Origin: Usnea hakonensis
Lineage: Eukaryota > Ascomycota > Lecanoromycetes > Lecanorales > Parmeliaceae
Length of the DNA: 64,000 bases
Direction of reading: 5' to 3'
Assembly (NCBI GenBank): GCA_013423325.1
Contig: BLJB01000089.1
Coordinates: forward strand, 373,788 to 437,787
How positions within the stretch are numbered: position 1 is the stretch's first letter; each line of letters opens with the position of its first letter. This document shows, piece after piece, positions 21,793 through 32,741 of this stretch. Made by a program: the position numbers and the translations under genes. The notes beneath the pieces were generated by a model that saw nothing but the letters and a program-made list of their open reading frames with translations, had not been told where the DNA came from and searched no databases.

Positions 21793-22860
21793 GGTGACAA
21801 GTCGATTATGGGCGAGGCGGTAGATAAGGAGGATGGGAGTGGGCCAGAGGAAGTGTTGGTGTGGTCAGTTGGTCCAGGCTGTCAAATCGTAAAGATCGTG
21901 AGGAAGGCTTTAGGATTATTGCGCCGCTGAATCGGAATCCAGTGATGCGGTGGAATATCGTCGTCGCGGCCTCAGCGGCTTGGGAGTCAGATGCCAAGAC
22001 GCCAAGACGCTAAAGGCTTCAAGCCAGATCCCAGATGCGTGAAGTAAGGTCTCCATCGACTGATGCCACTTGTTCTGGCAGCTTGCTTGCGTTTCTTCTG
22101 CCGTTCGTCAAGTCTCGGGATCTGTGGCCAAACGGGGGACGAGAATACATCCCAATGCTTCTTCTACGACTACAAAAACCCATCTAAACAGGACTTCTAT
22201 ACTCCGTAGGCAAATGAAAGTCGGGATACCGCTTCCAAGGTCCAGCAACCTCTACCCGAATAAATGCAGTAGTCAATGAACGAGATCCTAGCACCATGTC
22301 ATACCAAGTACGGGTATATGTATCATAGACCGTATGCAGAAATCCTAAACAATGACCGGGCCGTCTTCCTATCATATAGAATAGACTTCTTGATATACTC
22401 TTGTGCTCCGAGCGGTGCGAGAGTGAGCAAATTTCGCCGCTAGTCGTAACAGTGCTTGCTCAAGCAGACCAAGAAAGAGTTCATTATCCGATTCTGATAA
22501 CTTGGTATTATTGCATGAGTCCGTGTGCCACCGAAGTGGATAATGGAAATTCAGAAAGCAAGCAAGGACGGGCTCGAAAACGCCAGTGGACCGATGATGC
22601 TAAATTGCTAATCCTGTAGCATGATTCAGGCTTAGGAGAAACGGAGTCTCAATGTATTGCGAGAGAGTAGATGGAAAGCCAGTGAGGAAACACGGCTCGC
22701 AGATACCAAGTCGCAATCGTCAGAACAAGTGCTCAAATCGATCCGGGCATGAATCAAGACATAGAAAGTAAGCTCGAGACATTGAGAGACTGCGTGTGAG
22801 ATGGTCCGTGAATGGAGGCCAAAAATCTTCTTTTGGAATGGGAATCAGAGGGCAATCGAG
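21793..22860. other. intergenic region
   Basis: About 1.07 kb with only short open frames (all under 75 codons) and no recognisable motif. It includes the V-ATPase subunit promoter. I see no gene or repeat. Confidence 0.5.
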
Positions 22861-23422
22861 TTATTGGGCGTCGACGTCCTGAAGGATAGTAAATTCGAGA
22901 TGACTCTGTGCTTTGAACACCTCGGTGCCGTGTGAAAGTACGATAGAATAATGATCGAAGGTCCAGTCATCTCCATCTTCCCTGTAAGCCTGGAGACATT
23001 GGATGATCTTCATGATGCGCTGAGAAAGTGTCAGTATTGATCATTCGCCAATAGGAGAAGGGGAGTCAGTGTACCATCTTTGGAATTAGGGCACAATTTT
23101 TTTTCAACTGCAGAAGCGTGATTTGGAGATCATGATGTATATGCCGTCAAAGGTGTCAGAAGATAGCTTCGAGGCCAGCGTCGATTGATACGGGTTGAGA
23201 CTTTATCATATGACGGGTTCTGCGATACTGCCACTCTTCGATGCTTGGCACTCCTTGCTCATGTATGGAGGCGGCTAGTCTTTGCTTGTGCTGGCCACCA
23301 AGTCTGATCTTCGGATCTTGAAAATAGATGAACTCTGCGAACAATTTATCAGGAAGTCTTCGCTGTGAGCGTAGGCACACTTGATGGATGGCTCCGGAAG
23401 AAAAGCGTGGTATGAAAAGCAT
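22861..23422 (-). CDS. unrecognised small gene or pseudogene
   Basis: I do not recognise the family. Coding-like sequence starts MLFIPRFSSGAIHQVCLRSQ and includes RLPDKLFAEFIYFQDPKIR and EQGVPSIEEWQYRRTRHM. It then meets two in-frame TGA codons near 23156 and 23147. The same frame resumes as LLQLKKNCALIPKM. A 56-bp GT-AG intron then leads to RIMKIIQCLQAYREDGDD and ends FTILQDVDAQ at 22861. Either an intron of about 89 bp (GTATCA to CTGCAG) removes both stops in frame, or the stops mark a pseudogene. Coding-like frame also continues upstream of the ATG for about 28 codons ([19 protein letters not shown]), which hints at a lost or different start. Confidence 0.4.
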
Positions 23423-23513
23423 TGTCCGTTCCAGGGCAAGGTTCAGGACACTAAAATAATTTTTGCCGAGGAGAGCTGATACTGATAGGTCGCAGTATCG
23501 ATCTTCTTGTAGC

Positions 23514-24406
23514 TCAATCTAAGCTTTGTTGCTTGTTCCATTCGATGCAGTCTTCAAATTTGACGCCTTGTCCGCCAAATATGTCTAGCGCGCTTCCAAT
23601 CGTAAGGTCTACCCGGCCACTGCTAAGTTGTTTGACTCTTTCCAAATCATCTACCGTCTTGCCTCCTCCGGCATAAGTTACTGGCAGAGTGCACCACTGT
23701 CCCAAATTCTCTACCAACTCCTCATCGATGCCGCGCTGCAAACCTTCGTTATCGGCCGCATGTATCAGAAACTCCGAACAAAAGGGCTCGAGTAGCTTTA
23801 TGGAGTCTGCCAGAGTCAGTGAGTACACAAAGGACTTGCCTTGAAACAACTCAAACATACTGATATTGAGTTCCATATCGGTCAATGTCTGCCACTTGTT
23901 CATTGCAACGATCCATTTGGCGCCTTGCTTTCGACAGCTTAAATCAATCACCAGCTTGCTTCTGTCTTGATTAAGCACGCGCAAGACTGCATCGAGGTGA
24001 TCCATGGAAAATTTGGCATCTGGGAAAAGAAACGATGTCACAATGACCTACCGGAATACCTCAGCCAAAGTGAAATAACATTCATTAGAGAAAATGACAC
24101 TACCTTTTCAGCACCTTGCTCAATCCACTGTCTCGCATTTGTCGCGTTGATACCGCCACCTAATTGTAAGGCACCTGGCCATGCTGATAAGGCTTCTTGC
24201 GCCGCTATCTCATTCCCTGGCCCAAGCATGATGACATGAGCTCCACTTAGTGCACCATCTCTGTAAAGCTGAGCATAATGGCTTGAAGAAAGCTTGGAAA
24301 CATAGTTCGTTTTCAGATCAGAAGCCTCCCTATTTAGCGTACCACCTACAATTTGCTTTACCTGACCGGAATGCAAGTCGATACATGGTCTGAATCGTGT
24401 CATCAC
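23514..24406 (-). CDS. HIS6: HIS6: ProFAR isomerase of histidine synthesis
   Basis: This is phosphoribosylformimino-5-aminoimidazole carboxamide ribotide isomerase, the fourth step of histidine biosynthesis, a TIM-barrel enzyme in the cytosol. Exon 1 starts [20 protein letters not shown] and has [10 protein letters not shown] and [20 protein letters not shown]. An intron of about 65 bp near 24104-24040 (GTAGTG donor) joins GAEKV to [12 protein letters not shown]. Exon 2 carries [43 protein letters not shown] and ends EWNKQQSLD. The catalytic Asp in CIDLHSG and the second in the HAADNEG region are present. Length (about 275 residues) fits the eukaryotic type. The start could be the second Met. 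Confidence 0.93.
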
Positions 24407-24558
24407 TTTGGACTGCAGTATTTCAATACATTCTCAAGTTCATCGCTTTTAAAACTAGAAATCCCCGGAGAAACCTTTTCCCGCGCTCTGATGCAGAGCC
24501 AGCCTCTCAGGCTCTCAGCTCCCATATACGTCCCCTCGGTCAAACTGACAAAGACACA
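24407..24558. promoter_or_regulatory. shared divergent promoter, HIS6 / FAF1-like
   Basis: The gap between start codons is 152 bp. An open frame from 24397 continues into the FAF1-like gene, but its first 54 codons look like leader. I searched by eye for a TGACTC general-control (Cpc1/Gcn4) site and did not find one in this gap. Confidence 0.45.
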
Positions 24559-25449
24559 ATGGCCCCAATTTTGGGCAAAAGAAAGCGGCGGGACCAAATA
24601 ATTGATACTGGGAGTTCCCTAGCATATCCTGCAGACGAAGACTCCTCCTCCAATGTGCAAGCTCTATTGAGGCAACATTTCGAGTCCACCTTTGAACCCT
24701 TGCCAGAACCCCTTGCTCACGAATCGTTGATACAGAACTCTGACTCTAAGGCGTCTGATGATGAGCTCGAATCTGATTGGGAAGGGTTTTCGGAATGTGA
24801 GAAAGAGCATGCAGAGACAGTACACTACTCTACCTCCGCATCGTCCACAGCGGATGTCTCAAAGGACGACTTCAAAACATTCATGGTGAGAGGGCAGATC
24901 GTCACCATCCACCAAAACTACGCTGATCACATATTGCGGCAGAGTGCGAAACCTCCATGCTCGACTACCATCATCGCATCTACAGCGAAGCGGAAACAGT
25001 CTAATCCAACCGACAATGAAGATTCCTCTACGGACGCTGCTAATCTTAAGAAAGATCTAGCTCTGCAGCGGCTACTCAAGGAGTCTCACTTGCTGGACTC
25101 AGACTCCTCGCTCTCATATTCTGGTCAAAACCGTCATAAAGCTCTCGACCTGCGGCTCCAGAATATGGGTTCAAAATCTTCCATCTTTGCACAGCAGAGG
25201 ATGCCGCTCGCTCAGAGGAAAGGAATCGCTGCGAGAGCTACGGAGAGAGAAGAGCTTCGGAGACAGGAAGCACAAGAGAGCGGTATTATTTTAGAGAAAG
25301 CCAAGAGCAGAAAGAAGGCCCACACCGTGAAACAGAGGAGTATAGGTGCGCCTAGCGTTGGCAAATTTCAGGGAGGGATGTTGAGGCTCAATAAGAAAGA
25401 TGTCGCTGAGATTGAGGGGCCAAAGAAGATTGCTAGACGCAAAAAGTGA
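24559..25449 (+). CDS. FAF1-like 40S ribosome assembly factor (DUF4602)
   Basis: This is probably a nucleolar protein of the small-subunit processome, the counterpart of yeast Faf1 and human C1orf131. It is an intronless 296-residue protein starting MAPILGKRKRRDQ. The N-terminal third is acidic and serine-rich (SDDELESDWEGFSE). The C-terminus has the family block GAPSVGKFQGGMLRLNKKDV followed by AEIEG and a basic tail, KKIARRKK. The start at 24559 is chosen because KRKRR sits next to it as in homologues. The divergent pairing with HIS6 has no obvious functional meaning. Confidence 0.75.
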   Translation: MAPILGKRKRRDQIIDTGSSLAYPADEDSSSNVQALLRQHFESTFEPLPEPLAHESLIQNSDSKASDDELESDWEGFSECEKEHAETVHYSTSASSTADVSKDDFKTFMVRGQIVTIHQNYADHILRQSAKPPCSTTIIASTAKRKQSNPTDNEDSSTDAANLKKDLALQRLLKESHLLDSDSSLSYSGQNRHKALDLRLQNMGSKSSIFAQQRMPLAQRKGIAARATEREELRRQEAQESGIILEKAKSRKKAHTVKQRSIGAPSVGKFQGGMLRLNKKDVAEIEGPKKIARRKK

Positions 25450-28400
25450 CTTACAGATATGTCGGCTCTCCAGAGAGGAACCGAAAGGTCCTGGGCCGTG
25501 TTTGGCGCACTTGGGGTGGGGTCGAAAATATGAGGTTTCAGCCAACAACTCCTTGTCTGAAGCCACCTCGTCTACTGCTGTGGCACTTTTGACTGACGAG
25601 GTGCAATGATTCCGAAGTCGGTCCATCGCTATTGGTGGGCAAGAGTCGAAGAGAGTGACATGCAAAGCTGGTGCCCAATATGTCCGTGGGTGAAGATTAT
25701 CAGCATGCCTCCGTTGTGATGCGTAATATTCGGACAAAGCGTGGCCAACTCGAAATCGCTACAGTTGGTTTACAATGACCAAGAAGCAGTCATCCGGATA
25801 CAACCTGCGCGCCCTTGCTCAGGCTGGTGCATTCATCTTCTGAGTCTCTCCGTCCTTCAGCCAGCGAGCTTGGAGCGATTACAGATCAGACCTCTCTCCA
25901 GCGTGCATGGACGGGCCCTCCAAGGTTCAGGTGCCGGAGCAGGGCTGCACAAGATAGCGATATGTGTTCTTGACAGCGGGACGGCTATTCGCGAGTTGAT
26001 ACGCGAAACAGCAACATTGTTATGGATTCGAGGAGTCGACCAGTGGACGTCTCAATAAAATCTTTGTGAGCGATGTTGGGCCTTAGGCTCGTACTATCGC
26101 ATACCCTGGTTTACTTGCTGGCGCCGTCCACTTTTGGATTACGGCATTTGGGAATATGTAGAAGCATGTTTCGCTCACGCCTTTGACCAAGCCTATACAT
26201 AAAGCCTAAACGAACAACAGCTCCAGACCAGTCCAGCATAAGAGTTCAATTACTACACCCACTATACCCACTACACCCATTTCACTGCGCAGACATATAT
26301 GATCAATTGGCGATGTCCAATTGATGTATTGTGTTGGCACTTTACACATAAAATCCTTCTTTGCGCAGGTGCGTAGGCGCGCCTATCTTTGGGGTTTCAG
26401 GCCGTCGATCAAACTGCCGTTTCCCATTCGCGCTCTTCCAAGCTCCGGCCCAGCGTTGAGGACGGGAACTACATGCTCATGCTACGTCCCGCTGCAGTGA
26501 AGATCGACCCGGGAACAGCACACATACTTCAAGGTTTTTCTTTAGTACACAGTCCAGACCCCATGAAGCTATACATCCTGGACCTACGGCATTCCCTCAT
26601 TGCCTAGGTTTCTCAGCATGTATCGCCTTTGCGCTTCTATCGAAAACAATATTATTGTTAGATAACCAACAAGCATGATTTGCCCCCTCTTTTTATTCAG
26701 AAAGGTTACACGTGGTTGATAGATTGCCGCGAGACACGTTTAGTCTTGTGGATTAGGATAGCCATTCCAATCGGAGATTTGTCCCACTCTTTGTGGGACG
26801 GCAAAAGGGAGACACCGAGACACACTGTCATGGTGTATCCGACCACCTGACTTTCGACGACTCACCGCCACCATTCTTAATTCATGATGACTTATACTGC
26901 ACCAAGTTAGCAAGTCATCGCAGGGTCATTTGATAAATCATTAGGTCAAAGTAAGCGAAATTTCTTTTTGTTTGTTGACATGTTGAGAAGTTGAGCATTA
27001 ATATCAGTGACAGAGAGGTCTGAATGATGGTACTCCAGCCGACATACATTCTTACGCTTAGATACTTCTGTAGAAGCGTGCCGTGGTACGAGCAGACCTT
27101 AGCTGCCCTGACCCGTGGGATAGGCTTACGGTCCACAAAGATCGTAAAGTAATAACGTTAGAGGGAGACCATCACCGTGGTTACCTTGTTGAACTCTCTC
27201 GTGCAATCCAGATGAAGCTCTTCTAACCATCAGGTCAAGCTTCTGTACAACAGAAATAGAAGCAGGTATAATTGGCAACGGCAAGAGTATTCTCCTCTGT
27301 CCATTACGCCATTACACTACGCCATTACACTACGCCATTTACGCCATTCTTGGTGAGAATCTGAAACAAGTTTGAGCTTCTCGAAGCTCGAGCTAGCCGT
27401 AAGAGATGTAAGCGCCCAGGTTAAAATTTGCACTTGCAGCCTTCGAACCAATCGGTTGCGGCACCTACCACGCCTTCTTCCTCTACGTGCCGCTGGATGA
27501 GTGACTTGTCAATAAATAAGGGTAATAATAATAATAGCGACGACCATGTTTTGGCAAGCTACTATCCACTTGGACCAAACAACCCACGTTATCATCGAAT
27601 CTGTATACAGTACTTTAACCGAGGAAGCAACGGGATTAGGCGTATTATTCAGTTGTGGTAAAGTAAAGTAGGTAAGGAGAACAAGTAGCTGGATACATGT
27701 GTGGAAGCAAGGCATTATTGTTCCAAAGAGGCAACCCTTGCTCGATCAATGCTATTGCTCATTGACTTGTCATTGTCTTTGATGTCTTACTGTGTGAGAC
27801 ATGATTCAGACATGTAAAAAAAGAAGAGCGAGGGCCTTGCAGAGTGTCGTCCGGTCAGCTGGAGTTGGTATTATTGTGATTACCTACTTTATTTTATTTT
27901 CGGCTTTTGACATGGCTGTGCCTTAGGTGAGCAGTATCCTTCTTATTGGCTTTCTTCCCTCGGCCGACTCATTTCCGCACAGTCCACACACACGCATTTG
28001 TCCGTACGATACCCATATCAGACTTTGGGGCCGTTATGGTAAGGTAAATTCTTTGCGCAAGACCTTGTCCGTCCAAATCATCTTCTTTAACGATGATGAA
28101 GACGATCAAAGCGTAGAGAAGACAGGTTCAAAGATGGAAAAGATGATCTGGCACAAAGTGGCCATTGTGGCCGTGGCCCACCATGATGATGATTTAGCGA
28201 TCCGTTGAGGATTACTCTAGCAAGGATGCTGATCCAAAAGTGGTATTTTATGAAGGTAGGCATACCTAAGTGTTCGTACTTAGTCTGTGGGCGTAGTCGA
28301 TTAGTCGTAGGTGTACCCTGCAAGCTCTCCCCTAGCCTCTTGCCGGACCTACATTCTTAATTCCTTTAGAGACTAAAGTACTCCGAGAGACATGCCCTCC

Positions 28401-29194
28401 GCCCCCGCCGGTAATTATGGCGCTTGTTTTGCGTCTTCTGTACAAGTTCCAACTCGGACTTCTGAATCCTAGCACCATCTTTTTACTTTTCCCCCCTAAA
28501 AGAGCTAAAGAAAAAAAAAGGCCCTACCTTACCATCCCCCCCTAAAGGCCCCCCCTTACCCTGAACTTCCTTTCCCCGAAATTCCTAGCCTCAGACCCCG
28601 TTTGACAATTCTCAAACACGACCTCTTAAACTTCTAAAACACCCAGCGCTTCCCCCCTCCCTTCCCTTCCTTACTCCGATACACCAACCATCCAAAAAAG
28701 ATCGTCACCCTTTCACCACCAACCACCACTTGCTTGTTATTGTTCTACCTCACAACTTCCCGTCGCTACAGCTTCTCATACACTTTCTTCTGAAGGCTTG
28801 AAACCATCCCCCCCCCAGACCAGCTTTCACCTCTCTTTTTTTAGACTTCACCCCTGTCGGCGCGAGGTTTGGAAACAAGCGACTTCGACAAGAACAGGCC
28901 GGCCCTGCACCTTTGCCCTTACCCATTCAATTTATTGTCTCGTCAAAACATCTCCAGGCCGGTACCTGCATAACGACATTCATCACTCTCGCTTCAAACA
29001 GCTCCGAGACCCGGTAAACGAATTAATCTACCTCAGACATATACTGCTTGTTGCGAGCTGCGAGCTGGTATCCATTCGCCACAACCACCCTCCACGTCAC
29101 ACGTCCTCAATCCTCCGCTCCGTGTACGAAACCTTCCTTCAAACGGTGTCGCAGCAACCGCCTGCCAGCCGCTGTGTGTCCGAGTGCATTGTCA
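25450..29194. other. gene-poor region and long 5' region of STE12
   Basis: About 3.7 kb without a supported gene. A frame on the minus strand (25291-25737) overlaps the FAF1-like 3' end and is not recognisable. Small direct repeats lie at 26251-26280 (CTAYACCCA, three units) and 27301-27350 (CATTACACTACGC, two units flanked by shorter variants). A short hairpin, GTCCCAC / GTGGGAC, lies near 26782. From about 28480 the plus strand becomes pyrimidine-rich (runs of C and T), as is common in long fungal 5' leaders. Confidence 0.55.
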
Positions 29195-31660
29195 ATGTAC
29201 TCCCAAAATAATCCAACGGCAATGGCGCCGCCGCAGAAGCCAGAAACCTTCATGCTCTCTGATGCAGCGCAACAGAGCCTTCCACAAGATGCGCAAGTCG
29301 CACTGCAGCAGGTCGACAATCGTATGTACCCTGTTGTCATGATATCTGAATTCCAGTAGCGGATAGCTGGGCGCACTGTCCAGCGACTCATGCTGTCGAC
29401 GTAGTGGGTACGGGACACGAGCTGACTACATTACCAGTCAAATACTTTCTCATATCAGCACCTGTGGATTGGACCCCCGATCAGTATATTAGGAGATTCC
29501 TCTTGCCGACGGGCGAATACGTGTCGTGTGTCTTATGGTAAGACTACAAATCGTAAGGTCGATCATCTGTCAGACGGTATTAATGTTTTGCAGGAACAAC
29601 CTGTTTCACATCTCCGGCACAGATATCGTGCGATGTCTCTCCTTCCGATTCCAAGCCTTCGGACGCCCGGTCAAGAATTCGAAAAAGTTTGAGGAGGGCA
29701 TCTTCTCGGATCTGCGCAACCTCAAGTCTGGCACCGACGCATCGCTTGAGGAACCCAAGAGCCCATTCCTCGACTTCATGTACAAGAACAATTGCATCAG
29801 AACGCAAAAGAAGCAGAAGGTATTCTACTGGTATAGCGTGCCACACGATCGACTCTTCCTCGATGCACTGGAAAGAGACTTGAAGAGGGAGAAGATGAAT
29901 CAGGACGCAACTACAATGGCGGTCAACGAGCCCGCTCTTTCATTCGAGTTCGACTCTTCGCAGTCTTTGTTTGAGCAACTCACAAAGAGCCAACAAGCAA
30001 ACACGTCGTCCTTGAACGCTAATTCGGCATACTCGCAGTCGACATCGCCTGTTCTACGTGCGGTTGACTCGATGCCCCCGCCACAAATGGTTCCCAATTC
30101 AATGCCTACAGTCAGCGAAGAGCTACCGCAAACCATGGGCGCCTATTCCCAGGTATCCATGCCTTCAACGACAGCAACCAATTTCATTAAGCGCGAGCAG
30201 GATTTTGGACAGTTGCAGTACGATCGAAATGGCATTCCGCTCACACGAGTGCACCAACGACACACGTCTATGCCTACGTACATGGAATACTCCCCAGCGC
30301 CTTCCTTCGTCTCTTCGCAATACGAAGACTACAGCCAGCGAGGTCTTTCGTTCGAGCCCGTCACTCCGCCTCAGCACGCACAAAGTTTAGCTGAACCAGC
30401 GTACATTGCCAACGAGGACACTGGTCTCTATACAGCCATACCCGATAATTCTCAAAACTACAATCCTATGATGCATTTGCCTACCGCCAACCTCTCGGGA
30501 GGCCAGTACAATAACACTCAGAGGTATACCCCGAGTAACGTATATTCCGTCATCGAGGGTTCGCCCACATACAAGCAGAGGAGACGAAGATCTTCCATCC
30601 CTCCAAATGTAACCAATGGTGTCACAAACACTACTGGTACTGCTGCAATGCCACATGCACCACACCGCCAAAGCGATCTTCGCAGATCTGTGTCCGCTTC
30701 AGTTGGGCCTGAAGATGGAGATGGCGAACATAATTCACCACAACCGGGGACCCTCAACGGCTACGCCAACATGCTCCAGCAACATCAGGAAGCGATAGAT
30801 CATTTGTCCCGTCATAATACGCCATTGCCCACTCTTGAAGGCAGCCCTGCCCCACAATCCATGGGCATGGTGCCTCCGCAGCAGGATAATTATAATGGAT
30901 ACCAGGCCGACAATATCAATAATTCCGTGGACAACAGCCCCATAATCGCCCGAGGTGATAGGCCTGGACCCGTGCGAAGAGCCCGGAGTGCGACTCTAAT
31001 GGAGATCGGTCCTTACCCACACAAGTCGCATTCGTGCCCAATCCCCACCTGTGGCCGCCTTTTCAAGCGATTAGAGCATCTTAAAAGGTACGTGCGATTG
31101 GCTTCCTTCCTCATCATTTGCATCACCCGGCAACTTAGTCTACCTCGATTCACTTGACCGGGTATTCATCCTTGAAGAGTTGTCCCTTAATTTGCGTAAC
31201 CGCTGACATTTTCCCGGCGCTTAGACATGTAAGGACCCATACCCAAGAGCGACCATACGTATGCCCGCACTGCCAGAAGGCCTTTTCACGATCTGATAAC
31301 CTTGCTCAGTAAGATAATGGAGATCCATGCCCAGCTTTTGATCCTTGAGAACAGTCGCTAACGCTTCTTCTTAGACACCGCCGCACACATGAAGCCCGCC
31401 CCGATGGCGAGGTCGGCGCCTACAGCGACGAAGATCTCGAGGCTGAAGAGAATGAGTTTGGGGTCCTGGATGACGAATCTCCACCTCCGCCTGACCATAG
31501 CTACCTGTCAAATGGGTTGACGAACGGGTTGACCAACAGCGCAATGACCAGCATGACAGCGGCCTCCATGCGAATGCCAAGCGCCGGCATGGGGACCGGC
31601 CACATCATGGCGCCTCCACAAATGATGCCGGCCCAACAATTGTTACAGCAACAAATGTAG
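29195..31660 (+). CDS. ste12: Ste12-family transcription factor with C2H2 zinc fingers
   Basis: This is the transcription factor downstream of the pheromone/filamentation MAP kinase cascade; filamentous homologues control sexual development and invasive growth. Five exons are read: 29195-29321, 29438-29537, 29594-31087, 31225-31308 and 31375-31660. The homeodomain-like STE domain spans residues 40-180 ([60 protein letters not shown]). A long Ser/Pro/Gln-rich middle follows. Two C2H2 fingers follow at the C-terminus ([24 protein letters not shown] and [20 protein letters not shown]). Introns fall inside both fingers. The tail ends in an acidic segment and a Met/Gln-rich end. STE domain plus two fingers is the Pezizomycotina form and differs from yeast Ste12, which lacks fingers. 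Confidence 0.95.
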
Positions 31661-32741
31661 ATCTTGCCAATTAGCCAGTGTGTTCGGCTGTCAAACCCCA
31701 TAGGCCTCTTACCACGACCATTTACATATTCACGACGCCACGACTCTCCTTGCTCTTGTTTCCTTAATTCTAATCTCCTTAGACCAGTCAATCATTTCAT
31801 GGGGCGCGGGGGAGGCCATTTCTTCCTCAGCTATTGGAGCTGAAGCTTGCTTGCTCGCTTGCATATTGCGCAGCTCCCCTTCAAATATACGCGTTACGCA
31901 TATCATGCTAGATCCGAACGACGCACGGTGTTGGTTGGAGAAAGGGCGCTCGCGGGTGGGGGGCAGGGGGGGGGGGCCAGGTTGTGGGGAGGAGCGTGTC
32001 TCTAGGACAATAAAAGATTTGTATCTATGTATGTAATTTAGGATTTTCCGAAACGCGAGGCTTGTTGTCTGTCAGTCAATGGGAGCAGCATCGTTGCTTC
32101 TTTGCTTGCTTGCTTGCTTGCTTGCTGTCCATCTTTATCTTATCTAAAGTATCTTGTTTTGTTTTATTCATGTCATGTCATATCGCTGCAATAGATACCA
32201 ACCTACCTCCTAGCCCTCGCTCGCCTTTATTAGCTGGCTTGCGCGCTACAAGGGCGGGGGGGTCTTTTTTTCTTCTTCTTTTTTTTGGAGAGGAGAGGGA
32301 AGAGGGGGGAGGGCATGTTCCCACGGTACTTTTACTGCTACTCTAGATGGATGGATGGAGCCAAGTAGAGTAGAGTAAATAAGAGAGAAGAAAAAATTAA
32401 CATAAATTATTTTGATTTATTTCCAACCACGATCAAACCTACCTACCTATTCACTTGTATTCATCCAACATGTCCAAGTTTCAGACCCGGGAGAATGGTC
32501 ATGCAGGTATGAAGAAGAGCCAAAGGGCGTGTATAGATGGTATATTGCGGGCTGCATCCAATGCTACTCGTTCGTTGGGTTTTGCAAAAAAAAAGAAATG
32601 GCCCACGCGAGACAATGATGAATGAATATCAAAAAGATTGCCTGTCCCACCCACACGCCAAATATCCAGACTTGCCACAATGGATGGCGCCGACCTTCAA
32701 AAAGATCCCTTGGCTTCCATCTCAAAAATCACAGCAAAAAA
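31661..32741. other. convergent intergenic region with simple repeats
   Basis: This is the tail-to-tail region between STE12 (+) and the transporter (-). It has low-complexity sequence: a G run near 31962-31977, a (GCTT)n microsatellite at 32102-32126, and G/A-rich tracts near 32250-32310. No supported gene. Confidence 0.6.

Noticed and set aside
25291..25737. 148-codon minus-strand frame overlapping the FAF1-like 3' end
   Set aside because: Half of it lies antisense to conserved coding sequence and it has no recognisable domain.
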